From assembly GCA_029262275.1 (NCBI GenBank), contig JAJCZS010000042.1:1-64000 (forward strand): a stretch of 64,000 nt of DNA. The letters run 5' to 3'. The DNA comes from Deltaproteobacteria bacterium. GTDB lineage: Bacteria > Desulfobacterota_D > UBA1144 > Nemesobacterales > UBA2774. Below, one piece after another: positions 24,783 to 38,074 of this stretch (the first letter of the stretch is position 1; the number at the start of each line of letters is the position of its first letter). Both the position numbers and the translations under genes were made by a program. The notes under the pieces are model-generated. The model worked only from the letters and a program-made list of their open reading frames with translations. It searched no databases and was not told the DNA's origin.

Positions 24783-26932
24783 TGTGGCACCCCCTCACTC
24801 GGAGTTTTTTGGCCAAGGCATTGAAGGTACGCAATTAAAGCTATAAGCTCCGTATCCTTGATTGATTCAAGTGATTTGTCCTGACTAATTAGCTCTTCAT
24901 AAATTTTTGCAGCCTCTTTCTCAGCTATAACATCAGCGTTTGCAACTTGTTCATCATTATAAGGAACTCCAAGCATCTTCATCACGCTGAATTTCTTTCT
25001 GAGAATGTGATAGTCAGTTTTCTTTGCTGCAAGCCAAGGGTAAGACGGCATAATAGAATTAGTTGTGATCTCCCTTGGATTAATCATGTGCCGTACGTGC
25101 CACATATCGGGATATTTGCCTCCTACTCTGGCAAGATCTGGCCCGGTTCTCTTGGACCCCCACTGAAACGGTCTGTCGTACATTGACTCTGCAATGGTCG
25201 ATGCCTCACCATATCTCAGCACATCAAATGGAAGCTTTCTTATCATCTGAGAGTGGCATACGTAGCAACCCTCCTTTATGTAGATGTCTCTTCCGGCGAG
25301 TTCTAAAGGTGTATAGGGCTCTGTTTTCTCACTTGAAGGTAGGTATTTATAAATTGAGAGTGTTGGTAATATCTCAATCACAGAGCCTACTAGTATCGAG
25401 ATAAAAAGAATAATGGTGAAGACAAGACTTAATGCCTCGAGTTTTCTGTGTCCAGAACCTATAGCTGTAACATCAGATTTTAAAGGAGGAACTTCTACAT
25501 AAGATATTGTCTCTTTTTTAGGTGCATGTTTTATTGTTACCCAAACGTTGTATATCAGTAGCAGAAAGCCCGCTAAAAAGAGTGATCCACCTATGAATCT
25601 GACCCAGTAAAGAGGCACAATTCTCATAACTGTTTCAACAAAGTCTGGATACACAAGCTGCCCGTTCTCACCTATTGCTTGCCACATGAGTCCTTGGGTA
25701 ATACCACTGGCTCCCATGGATATGTAGTAAAGGAGTATTCCTAAGAAACCTATCCAAAAATGCCAGTTCATAAGTTTCACACTGTGCATCTTTGTGTTCC
25801 AGAGCTTAGGTACCAGATAATAGATAATTCCAAACGTAAGGAACCCATTCCAGCCGAGTGTGCCCCCATGTACGTGTCCAATAATCCAGTCTGTATAATG
25901 AGCCAGAGAGCTTACGGATTTAATTGAGAGTAAAGGGCCCTCAAATGTGGACATTCCGTAGAACGTGACAGCTACAGCAAGGAACTTTATGATTGGATCA
26001 GTACGGACCTTGTGCCATGCCCCTCTTAATGTAAGAAGACCGTTGATCATTCCACCCCAGCTTGGTGCCCAGAGCATGATGCTGAATACCATGCCTACCG
26101 TTTGTGCCCAGTCTGGAAGAGCGGTGTTTAAAAGGTGATGAGGCCCTGCCCATATGTAGATAAATACAAGAGACCAAAAATGGATAATGGAGAGTTTGTA
26201 ACTGTATATTGGTCTGTTAGCTGCTTTAGGAATATAGTAGTACATGAGACCTAAGAAAGGAGTTGTCAGAAAAAATGCAACCGCATTGTGTCCGTACCAC
26301 CATTGAACAAGGGCGTCTTGCACCCCGGCGTATACGGGATAGCTTTTAAAGAGGGCTACCGGAATTTCAATTGAGTTCACTATATGGAGTAGGGCAACTG
26401 TAACTATCGTTGCTATATAGAACCATATAGCTACATATAAGTGCCTGACTCTTCTTATTGCAATTGTGCCAAAGAAGTTAACGGCAAAAACAACCCAAAT
26501 AACAGCGATTGCTATATCGAGAGGCCATTCCAGCTCGGCATACTCTTTACTCATTGTGTAGCCGAGTGGGAGGGTTATGAGGGCTCCCACAATAATGAGC
26601 TGCCAGCCCCAGAAGTGAAATTTGCTTAGAAAATCCGAGTAGTTACGAGTCTTAAGCAGTCTTTGAGTTGAATGGTATATTCCGGCAAAAATAATATTAC
26701 CGCCAAACGCAAATATCGCTGCATTGGTATGAAGCGGTCTTATTCTGCCGAAAGTAAGCCATTCAAGCTCCAGATTCGCAGGCCAAAATGCTAACTGTAG
26801 AGCTGCTAACAAACCTACAGCAAAGGCCGCAGCTCCCCAGAATATCGTGGCGTAGATAAACAATTTTACTATATCGTCGTCATAGACGATTCTATCCATA
26901 ATCCCTTGGTTAGGTGCAGTTAATGAACTCAT
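24770..26932 (-). CDS. ccoN: CcoNO, fused catalytic and monoheme subunits of cbb3 oxidase
   Basis: A 720-aa fusion of CcoN and CcoO, normally two genes. Residues 1-470 are the 12-helix CcoN part, with heme/copper ligands visible in RPLHTNAAIF, WWYGHNAVAF, PHHLLNT and HVHGGTLGWNG. After a short linker and one helix, the CcoO part begins near residue 530 and carries its heme-c motif at Cys556 (CYVCH), then the CcoO segments RPFQWGSKRTGPDLARVGG and MPSYPWL. The enzyme reduces oxygen to water and pumps protons, working at low oxygen. Fused CcoNO proteins are known in some lineages. Its ATG overlaps the ccoS stop by 4 bases. Confidence 0.96.
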   Translation of the reverse strand: MSSLTAPNQGIMDRIVYDDDIVKLFIYATIFWGAAAFAVGLLAALQLAFWPANLELEWLTFGRIRPLHTNAAIFAFGGNIIFAGIYHSTQRLLKTRNYSDFLSKFHFWGWQLIIVGALITLPLGYTMSKEYAELEWPLDIAIAVIWVVFAVNFFGTIAIRRVRHLYVAIWFYIATIVTVALLHIVNSIEIPVALFKSYPVYAGVQDALVQWWYGHNAVAFFLTTPFLGLMYYYIPKAANRPIYSYKLSIIHFWSLVFIYIWAGPHHLLNTALPDWAQTVGMVFSIMLWAPSWGGMINGLLTLRGAWHKVRTDPIIKFLAVAVTFYGMSTFEGPLLSIKSVSSLAHYTDWIIGHVHGGTLGWNGFLTFGIIYYLVPKLWNTKMHSVKLMNWHFWIGFLGILLYYISMGASGITQGLMWQAIGENGQLVYPDFVETVMRIVPLYWVRFIGGSLFLAGFLLLIYNVWVTIKHAPKKETISYVEVPPLKSDVTAIGSGHRKLEALSLVFTIILFISILVGSVIEILPTLSIYKYLPSSEKTEPYTPLELAGRDIYIKEGCYVCHSQMIRKLPFDVLRYGEASTIAESMYDRPFQWGSKRTGPDLARVGGKYPDMWHVRHMINPREITTNSIMPSYPWLAAKKTDYHILRKKFSVMKMLGVPYNDEQVANADVIAEKEAAKIYEELISQDKSLESIKDTELIALIAYLQCLGQKTPSEGVPQLSK

Positions 26933-27114
26933 GTATCAACATCCTCCTTATCTTCCTTCTTTGTTTCCTTTATCTCGTAATCATCAATTAACATTCTCTC
27001 GCTAGGGGTAGTGAGGTCGTCATACTGCCCCTTCTTAGTTGCCCATATGAATGCAAATAGAAATAGCAGGGCCATTGTTATAGATATTCCTAAAGTTAAA
27101 AATATTATGTTCAT
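26929..27114 (-). CDS. ccoS: CcoS, cbb3 oxidase maturation protein
   Basis: 61 aa from ATG 27114, which overlaps the ccoI stop as ATGA; an in-frame ATG at 27135 is open but lies inside ccoI. The product is one helix, MNIIFLTLGISITMALLFLF, then ATKKGQYDDLTTPSERML, the conserved CcoS core (GQFDD-like motif). CcoS is needed to insert heme and copper into the catalytic subunit. Its C-terminus is a charged Lys/Glu/Asp tail. Confidence 0.93.
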   Translation of the reverse strand: MNIIFLTLGISITMALLFLFAFIWATKKGQYDDLTTPSERMLIDDYEIKETKKEDKEDVDT

Positions 27115-29558
27115 AAGGCTCTGCTCTTCCTCCATATATTTAGACTTGTCTGTCCGTAAATACTTGAGCCAATAAGCAGTAGGGAACTAAGAGGCATTAG
27201 TACAGCTGCAGCAAGTGGATTTATATAGCCCAGGAGTGCAAAAGTGCCGGCTACAGTGTTATATGCGATCGAAAAGATTGTATTTCTTCTCATCGTGCTT
27301 TTTGTTATCTCTGCTTGTTGCAGAATTTCAATTATGCTTGATAGGTCGTTATTTAGAATGTAGGCATCTGAAACTTTGAGACTTTCTTCAACACTGCCTT
27401 GGACTGAAAGTCCTACATCCGCGGATGAGAAAGCAGCAGTGTCGTTTAAACCATCGCCAATCATCATGGAATGTTCATTGTTTTTTAGAATTTGAGATTT
27501 CTCTTCCGGGCTCTGACTCCAAAAAATATTCTTGTCAGCTATGCCGAGCTTAATGGCAGTCTGTCTCACATTGTTCTCATTGTCGCCTGAGAGGATGTGG
27601 ATTTTATATCCCTTCGCTTTTAATTGAGTAACTACATATTTTGCGTCTTCTTTTAATGAGTCTCCAAGAAATAGCTCAGAGATAGTCTCCCCATTTTTAT
27701 TGATAACTATTTTTGTAGTTATGATTTCGTTAATGTCATTTGAATTAGGAACATTTTCTGATATAAATTCGTAAATATGGTCATCAACCTGGGCTTCAAT
27801 ACCTTTTGTATATATGTGTTTAAATTCTTTTACATCCGGAAGTATCTCATCGTTGTCTAAGTAAGTCACAATAGCTCGTGCTATTGGGTGGTCGGATTTT
27901 CTTTCAATTGCTAGAATTGCTTTGCGGTCATAATCAGAGAGTTTATTTACATCCCACTTGAGAATTCTATATACACCTTTAGTGAGGGTTCCTGTTTTAT
28001 CGAAGAAAACATTTTTAATATTAGGAAGTTTCTCAAAAATATTGGCACTTTTTAAAACGATTCCTTTTTCAACGGCGCTACGAAGAGAAAGCCCTAAAGA
28101 TAGTGGAAGCGCAAACACAAAAGCACATGGGCAGGCTATTAGCACAAATGCCATTACCCTATTTAGTGCAGCTGATGGATTGAGGAGCTCAGAAATTGTA
28201 ACAAAAGATCCAATTGCAATTATGCCAACAAGTATTGTGAAGACTGTTGCAAATTTATCACTGTATGTGGAGAAACTAATTTTACTCTGATAGCTTTTCT
28301 CGACTTCATTAAGGAGTTTTCCCATGCGTGTTGAGCTACCAACACTTGTTACTTCTATAACTGCTTCATCTGAGTTCAGTATGGAGCCAGCAAAGACAAT
28401 ATCTTTTTTGAATATAGTTTGAGGGATATTCTCCCCTGTAAGTACAGATAAGTTCAACTCAGCTCTTTTTGATAAAAGACTCCCGTCAATTGGAATACGA
28501 TCACCATGCTTAATTTTAACTCTTTGACCCACTTTAAGTTCTTCGGTGGGCTCTAAAAAAAACTGTTTGTTATCGTTATCCCAGATAAGTATTTTGTTCT
28601 GATTGAACAGTAACCTACTAGTCGGTTCTTTTTTTGAAATTCTATCTTGTATGGATTTAAGGAAATATCTGCTTGCCAGTAGCAAAAATATGAAAGCCGC
28701 AACTGAATCAAAGTAAATCTGATCAGACCCTTTTGCATAGTTATATGTGCTGAGTAAAAATCCCACAACAATAACAAACACTATTGGTATATCTACGGTT
28801 ACGCGTTTAGCTCTAATTGAACTAACCACACTCTTATAAAATGGTGCAGCACAATATGCAACTACTGGTAAGGACAATAACAGGTTTAATAGAGTGAAAT
28901 GTTTCTCAAATACCCCCTGAGCTCCTGAGTAAATCGCTGCAGAAAGTAGCATAATATTCCCGGCACATACAGCTGCTATAGATATTCTAATAAGAGACTT
29001 TCTATTCTCTTTGTGCTTTAGATTTTGTGCTTCTTCATCAAGTTTTATAGGGTGCGCTTGATATCCGAATCTTTTTACTATTTCTGGAAAACTCGAGAAC
29101 AGTTTGTCTGGTGTAAAGTAAACTGTCGCGACATTAGTCGACATATTTAGAGAAACTGACTCTATATGTGTTGAGTAATCGGAAATCTTTTCAATAAGCC
29201 AAAGACATGCTCCGCAGTGTATTCCCTCAATATAAAAATTCATTCTAAGAGGATATTTAGGATCAGAGTACTGTTTGATGAAATTGTCCTGATTAATGTA
29301 TCCATAATCTTCTTTAGAGTCTGGATCAATAGGGCGCCCAATCTTCTCTATATCCTGCTCTTCTTTGATTCTGTAGAAGTTCTCGAGCCCAAGGTTATTA
29401 AGCAGTTCATATACAGAACTACATCCGGTACAGCAGAAATAGTTGTCATTGGATTCCACAGTATTGGATAGACTAAGCTCCTCTCCACAATGCTGACAGT
29501 GTGTGGTTTCAGATAAACCTCTTGAGATTCCATAAGGTGTTGCTGTGGTTTTATTCAT
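27111..29558 (-). CDS. ccoI: CcoI, copper-transporting P-type ATPase
   Basis: Copper ATPase of 815 aa, first gene of the cbb3 operon. The N-terminus has a CcoI-specific cysteine-rich segment (HCQHCGEEL, then FCCTGCSSVYELL) followed by a heavy-metal-associated domain whose metal motif reads GIHCGACLWLIE. Eight membrane helices include the transport motif CPCAFVFALP. The catalytic part has the phosphorylated Asp in FDKTGTLTKG, the HP of SDHPIARA and MIGDGLNDTAA. It supplies copper for the Cu-B centre. Genes ccoI to safE follow without gaps on this strand. Its upstream 300 bases contain a tRNA remnant, so an operon promoter must lie between 29559 and about 29720. Confidence 0.95.
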   Translation of the reverse strand: MNKTTATPYGISRGLSETTHCQHCGEELSLSNTVESNDNYFCCTGCSSVYELLNNLGLENFYRIKEEQDIEKIGRPIDPDSKEDYGYINQDNFIKQYSDPKYPLRMNFYIEGIHCGACLWLIEKISDYSTHIESVSLNMSTNVATVYFTPDKLFSSFPEIVKRFGYQAHPIKLDEEAQNLKHKENRKSLIRISIAAVCAGNIMLLSAAIYSGAQGVFEKHFTLLNLLLSLPVVAYCAAPFYKSVVSSIRAKRVTVDIPIVFVIVVGFLLSTYNYAKGSDQIYFDSVAAFIFLLLASRYFLKSIQDRISKKEPTSRLLFNQNKILIWDNDNKQFFLEPTEELKVGQRVKIKHGDRIPIDGSLLSKRAELNLSVLTGENIPQTIFKKDIVFAGSILNSDEAVIEVTSVGSSTRMGKLLNEVEKSYQSKISFSTYSDKFATVFTILVGIIAIGSFVTISELLNPSAALNRVMAFVLIACPCAFVFALPLSLGLSLRSAVEKGIVLKSANIFEKLPNIKNVFFDKTGTLTKGVYRILKWDVNKLSDYDRKAILAIERKSDHPIARAIVTYLDNDEILPDVKEFKHIYTKGIEAQVDDHIYEFISENVPNSNDINEIITTKIVINKNGETISELFLGDSLKEDAKYVVTQLKAKGYKIHILSGDNENNVRQTAIKLGIADKNIFWSQSPEEKSQILKNNEHSMMIGDGLNDTAAFSSADVGLSVQGSVEESLKVSDAYILNNDLSSIIEILQQAEITKSTMRRNTIFSIAYNTVAGTFALLGYINPLAAAVLMPLSSLLLIGSSIYGQTSLNIWRKSRAL

Positions 29559-29896
29559 AATTGTAAATGTATGATTACACTACAAATAATGGCAATTATC
29601 ATGCCAAGCTGATTTGCAATGAATACTAGGAGTTTTTAACTGGAGGAATGTCAGATGTACGAAAGTCTGACAGTTAAGAGATCTGACAAATAGGATGTTG
29701 TAGTGTTTTAACTAAGGGAATAATGGCGGTCGATGGGGATTCGAACCCCGAACATATGCATCGAATATATATTTGAATAGCCTGAACTACAAAACCAGTG
29801 TATTCATCCCACAAAATGTTTTTAAATAATTCCAATGACTTAGAAAATGATTTAAAATAGATTTTATAAGCATCTTTTAAAAGGAGGGATTGTGAT
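29559..29896. other. Intergenic region with att-like debris
   Basis: No gene is seen here. It holds the promoter side of the minus-strand cco operon, a small inverted repeat (GTCAGA near 29650 with TCTGAC near 29666), a tRNA-Arg fragment at 29724, and the ribosome site (AAGGAGG) of the gene at 29897. Confidence 0.6.
29724..29754 (-). repeat. Short tRNA-Arg 3' fragment (candidate att remnant)
   Basis: About 30 bases reading, on the reverse strand, GTTCGGGGTTCGAATCCCCA and on to TCGACCGCCA: a T-arm, acceptor strand and CCA end closely like the intact tRNA-Arg at 37052, with one base change in the acceptor. The following sequence does not fold into anticodon and D arms, so this is a remnant and not a working tRNA. 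Confidence 0.65.
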
Positions 29897-30460
29897 ATGA
29901 AGGTTAAAATTATTCTTAAATTTGTGTTTTTATTTATGTTACTAGCTTTTCAGTTTAGTTGTGACAATGATGGCAATGCCCAACAAATAAGTAATGAATT
30001 GAATATTATTTACTCAGGGAGTTTTTTTCCTGCTCCTGAAAAAACTGATACCAATGATGACGGTAGGCCTGGGAGTCTAAGAACATACGCAGGTGAGGGG
30101 TCCTTTGGGAGTTCGATCATAACTATACTTGACGAATTTGCCCAGCCTATTCCTCCTGTGAACTGTCCTTTGGATAATCTCGAATTTGACCTTGTAAAAG
30201 GTAGTTTCATAATCAGAGTCGGTAATGGAGACCTCTTGCTGGGAACGGTTGAATCCGGATTTAGCTGCTTTGACCCTATTACAAGAAGGTCCGAAATTAC
30301 TGAAGAAGGTGTGATAACAGAAGGCACAGGTCAATTTGCCGGTGTTGCAGGCACTGTTGTTATCAGAACAAGCTCCATATTTCAGAACACAACCGCTGTA
30401 GACGGGTTTGCCTCAGGCGGGTCTACTGGAGATATAATGGGCACTTTAGAATTTGAATAG
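29897..30460 (+). CDS. Exported small protein, beta-rich, unknown function
   Basis: 187 aa with AAGGAGG before the ATG. The N-terminus is hydrophobic and ends FQFSCDND, a likely lipoprotein signal (Cys22). The mature part is beta-rich, with repeated Gly-containing strands and a GTGQFAGVAGTVVIRT segment near residue 146-161 that resembles the repeating turn of small extracellular beta-barrels. I do not recognise a family with confidence. It stands alone between two tRNA-Arg fragments (29724 and 30464), so it may be the sole cargo left of one integrated element. Confidence 0.6.
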   Translation: MKVKIILKFVFLFMLLAFQFSCDNDGNAQQISNELNIIYSGSFFPAPEKTDTNDDGRPGSLRTYAGEGSFGSSIITILDEFAQPIPPVNCPLDNLEFDLVKGSFIIRVGNGDLLLGTVESGFSCFDPITRRSEITEEGVITEGTGQFAGVAGTVVIRTSSIFQNTTAVDGFASGGSTGDIMGTLEFE

Positions 30461-30463
30461 GGG

Positions 30464-30509
30464 TGGCGGGCGATGGGGAATTCAAACCCCCGACCTCAGG
30501 CTTCGGAGG
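30464..30509 (-). repeat. tRNA-Arg 3' half copy (candidate att site)
   Basis: 46 bases identical to the 3' half of the intact tRNA-Arg (37052-37097) except at two positions, from the CCA end through the T-arm to the anticodon loop, where the match stops. Ending at the anticodon loop is typical of tyrosine-integrase crossover sites in tRNA genes. This copy and the intact gene would bound the metal-efflux island. Confidence 0.85.
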
Positions 30510-30537
30510 GCTTTTCCACTTGAATTTGCAAACTCAC

Positions 30538-30646
30538 TTCATTCTTGCAATTTGCATTAAAGAAAAGCTCTTAAGAAAGTTTATAGAGTTAGATTATGTA
30601 GATTGTTTAGAATATTTATAGTCAGTATGGACACCTATTTGGACAC
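30538..30646. repeat. Dispersed repeat, copy 2 (matches 17600-17709)
   Basis: Second copy of the element-end repeat, just inside the tRNA fragment at 30464. On the reverse strand it includes the short frame SVQIGVHTDYKYSK ending at a TAA (30594-30596), the counterpart of GVQKGVHTDQAYSK at 17.7 kb. No intact integrase remains here. Confidence 0.6.
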
Positions 30647-30689
30647 TGCTAGTATTGAGATTGCTTTACTTTACAGTTACTTTGTAAGT

Positions 30690-31142
30690 ATGAGGAATTA
30701 TGTAATAGCCTTTTTGATTTTAGGGCTTCTGCTTCCAACTTTTTTACCATTTGCACCACATGTTGCTGTGCATGCAATGTATGATGCTCACATTGTACGC
30801 CATCTAGACTCGTCTCCTCATAACGGAATCGAAATTGATCACTCTCATGGAACAGAGAATGATCTTTATACCGAACATGAGGATATTGATCATCATGTTC
30901 CTACTGATTTCGCATCTTATTATAAAGACTTTCTACATATAGATTTGAAAAATACGGATCAAGCGAACTTGATATCAAAATTGATTTCGGTTCAGGATAT
31001 TGGTTATGATCTCACAGTAGATATAGCAAAAACTAGACTTTATAAAACAACATCTCATATGAGACGTGGCCCCCCAGTTGGTCATGTTTATAAACCCAAC
31101 TCATCATCTTTATATCTCACCACACTTCGAATACGGATTTAG
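30690..31142 (+). CDS. Small His-rich exported protein of the metal-efflux island
   Basis: 150 aa from ATG 30690 (MRNYVIAFLILGLLLP); the frame is open to 30603, but that part overlaps mobile-element debris. One N-terminal hydrophobic segment is a signal peptide or anchor. The following region is rich in His and acidic residues (APHVAVHAMYDAHIVRH, HNGIEIDHSHG, EHEDIDHHV), suited to binding divalent metals such as Zn or Cu. Small His-rich exported proteins often precede czc/cus-type genes and act as metal buffers or sensors. No family is recognised. The CzcC-like gene follows after 124 bases. Confidence 0.65.
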   Translation: MRNYVIAFLILGLLLPTFLPFAPHVAVHAMYDAHIVRHLDSSPHNGIEIDHSHGTENDLYTEHEDIDHHVPTDFASYYKDFLHIDLKNTDQANLISKLISVQDIGYDLTVDIAKTRLYKTTSHMRRGPPVGHVYKPNSSSLYLTTLRIRI

Positions 31143-31174
31143 ATTTTAAGTCCACCGTGTTCTTGTCACATTAC

Positions 31175-31201
31175 CTACACATAGGATTTCTACGTGTGTA
31201 G
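31175..31201. promoter_or_regulatory. Inverted repeat upstream of efflux operon
   Basis: CTACACA at 31175-31181 and TGTGTAG at 31195-31201 form a perfect 7-bp inverted repeat about 65 bases before the ATG of the CzcC-like gene. It could be an operator for a metal regulator or a short hairpin; no regulator gene lies nearby, and no T-run follows. Confidence 0.45.
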
Positions 31202-31266
31202 ATATCTCTATATCTAAGTATAGTCCAGTTTTGCGGGCTAGATCATAAATTTTAAAGGATAATATT

Positions 31267-32545
31267 ATGATAAAAAAAACTCTTTTTATTTCGATATTTG
31301 TATTGCTTTTAAGTAGTACAATACCTTGCTTAGCTCAGACTTTAGATAAGCAAGCCGCGTTAAAACAAGCATTACAAAATAACCCTTCATATAAGGCAGC
31401 ATTATCAGAAATTCAAGCTGCTTCGGGACAGCGGTCTCAAGCCTCGCTCCGTCCTAATCCAAATACAGTGTTTGAAGTTGAAAATATAGGTGGTAGTGGA
31501 GAGCGTGAAGGATTTGAACGAACTGAAATAACACTAGGAATTGAGCAAAAGATAGAGCTTGCAGGAAAACGTCGGATCCGAACTGAGGTTGCAGATTTTG
31601 GTTATAAAATCATCCGGGAAGAAGCTATTGTTGAAGCTTTAAAGCTTCTATCAGAAACTGAATATGCCATTATCCGGATGGCTGTTGCTAAAGAGCGCAT
31701 TGAGCTTGCAGACAAGCGCTTGCAACTTGCTACCCAAACCTACAACATTGTAAAAAAACGAGTTAATGCAGCAGCCTCCCCCGATATGGAGCTTGCCAAG
31801 TCTGACATTGAGAAGATCGAGGCAGAAATAGAAAAACATCACGTTGAGGAAGAATATAATATAGCTCGCAATGACTTGGCTCGCCTACTAGGTCTAGATG
31901 ATGGTAATGATCTTGATATCAAAATTGATTTATCTGCTTTACCAAAGCTTGCAGATTATCAAGCCGTACTAATTGCCTTGAACTCAGCTCCACAATTGCG
32001 TAGCCAGGAATTTGCAAAAATGAAGGCGCGATCTGCTCTAGATCTTGCAAAAGCAACTGGTGTGCCTGATCCTACCGTGGGTGTTGGGGTTAGACAGTTT
32101 TTTGATAATGATGATACTGCTTTGGTTGCTACATTATCATTTCCCTTGCCTTTGTTTGACCGCAATCAAGGTGCTATTAAAAGTGCCCAAGCCAATGTGG
32201 TCCGTGTAGACGCACAAGCACGTGCTACAGAATTATCTATTTATCAGTCTGCCAAACAGGCATGGGAATTATTCTATGCAGAATTGGATATAACACGCCA
32301 CTATATGGATGAAATAATTCCAATTGCAAAAAAGGCTTATGATCAAGCAGATAAAGGATACAACCTCGGGGCATTCGAGTTCTTAGATTTGCTCGATGCA
32401 CAGCGCACACTCAATAGAGTGCAGTCCGAGTACTTAGACAATATACTCGAGCTTTATGAGGCTAAAGTACAAATCGACTATTTGGCTGGAACATACAAAC
32501 CCCTCATTCAAGAGGTCTCACAAAACACAGTGGAGGATAAGAAGA

Positions 32546-32553
<8 letters not shown>
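31267..32553 (+). CDS. czcC: CzcC-like outer-membrane efflux channel
   Basis: TolC/OMF-family outer-membrane protein of 428 aa, with AAAGGA before the ATG and a signal peptide ending CLAQT. It contains the usual two long helical hairpin repeats (LDKQAALKQALQNNPSYKAA at the start, then the matching repeat near residue 240) and an AGKRR..R segment common in CzcC. The channel spans the periplasm and outer membrane as the exit duct of a tripartite pump. Its stop overlaps the CzcB-like start (ATGAATAG), so the genes are translationally coupled. Confidence 0.9.
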
Positions 32554-36986
<4,433 letters not shown>

Positions 36987-37051
36987 TAAGGGTGTATATA
37001 TTTTAATGAATTGCAAAAAATATCATATTCAACTTCATTCATTATAAACAA

Positions 37052-37128
37052 TGGCGGGCGATGGGGGATTCGAACCCCCGACCTCAGGCTTCGGAGGCCT
37101 GCGCTCTAATCCACTGAGCTAATCGCCC
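37052..37128 (-). tRNA. tRNA-Arg (anticodon CCG)
   Basis: Reverse strand folds as a full 77-base cloverleaf with encoded CCA: acceptor GGGCGAT pairs with ATCGCCC; D arm TAGCTCAGTGGATTAGA; anticodon stem CAGGC/GCCTG with loop CTCCGAA, so anticodon CCG reading codon CGG; T arm GGGGGTTCGAATCCCCC. Its 3' half is repeated at 7702, 29724 and 30464, marking it as an integration site. Confidence 0.97.
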
Positions 37129-37135
37129 TAGGTAT

Positions 37136-37933
37136 TTATTTCTTTGGCAAAGGTAGTCCTAATTCTTTCATTACGACCTGCATGTCTTCCCAGGCAGGTT
37201 TCTTGAAATTGGGGTTTCTTAGTAGTGCCGCCGGGTGGTAAGTCACCATGAGCTTTGATCCACTGTAACTGTGGAACTTCCCTCTCAGGCTGCCAAGGCT
37301 AGCTTTTGTTTTGAGAATAGATTTTGCAGCAGTAGCTCCTAAACAAACTATAACTTCAGGTTTAATAAATCTGATCTGTTTAAATAGGAACTGCTCACAT
37401 GTGTCCATTTCACTCTGTTCAGGTGTTCTGTTATTAGGTGGGCGGCATTTTACTACATTTCCTATATAAACTTCTTCCCTCGTAAGTCCCATGGCTTCAA
37501 TAATTTTAGTAAGGAGTTTTCCTGATCTACCTACAAAAGGCATTCCTTGCATATCCTCATCACGCCCTGGGCCCTCTCCTACAAACATCAGCCTTGCTTT
37601 TGGATTCCCGCCGCCGAATACAAGATTTGTCCTCCCTTCATGCAATTGGCATCTTGTGCAGTCTCCAATTTCCTCTCTGATCTCATCTAGTGTCATGACG
37701 TCAGATTCAAACAGGCCTTCGGGTTCTTGTATTGTGATTATGTCTTCATCAAGCGGGTTTGTCTTTTTAGCCATTGATTCCGTCCTTGGTTTTTTATTCT
37801 CAGATATAACTCCAGGGCTGTCTTCAGAAGTAGCTTTTGGTTTGGGTACTGTTTTTACACCCATAGATTGCCTGAATTCAAGATAATTCTTAAGTTCTTG
37901 GGTAATTGTTTTTAGGTCGTTTTCATCGCTCAT
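37136..37933 (-). CDS. Family 4 uracil-DNA glycosylase (Fe-S)
   Basis: Removes uracil from DNA to start base-excision repair. 265 aa; the first 80 residues are a variable, probably disordered extension. The four cysteines that bind the [4Fe-4S] cluster are visible: Cys92 and Cys95 (CTRC), Cys163 (VVKCRPP) and Cys179. The uracil-binding GEGPGRDED (119-127) and the catalytic-loop segment YHPAALLRN near the end are present. This is the UdgA/type-4 family common in thermophiles and many other bacteria. It lies 7 bases from tRNA-Arg on the same strand; leuS diverges from its start. Confidence 0.93.
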   Translation of the reverse strand: MSDENDLKTITQELKNYLEFRQSMGVKTVPKPKATSEDSPGVISENKKPRTESMAKKTNPLDEDIITIQEPEGLFESDVMTLDEIREEIGDCTRCQLHEGRTNLVFGGGNPKARLMFVGEGPGRDEDMQGMPFVGRSGKLLTKIIEAMGLTREEVYIGNVVKCRPPNNRTPEQSEMDTCEQFLFKQIRFIKPEVIVCLGATAAKSILKTKASLGSLRGKFHSYSGSKLMVTYHPAALLRNPNFKKPAWEDMQVVMKELGLPLPKK

Positions 37934-38074
37934 TTCTCTGATCCCTAATATAATACAACATAACTAAATTGTAAAAGCACATCTACTAATAATAAACACA
38001 CTTTGAACTCTTCTTGTGTTTCTGGTAAACCATTCTATTCTAAATAAAACTTTTCGGAGTGAAAAAAGCGGAAT

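Noticed and set aside
29724..29810. Possible functional tRNA
   Set aside because: T-arm, acceptor strand and CCA end are present, but no matching 5' acceptor, D arm or anticodon arm can be folded.
30603..30689. Longer N-terminus for the His-rich protein
   Set aside because: The extension overlaps the element-end repeat, and ATG 30690 starts directly at a hydrophobic signal segment.
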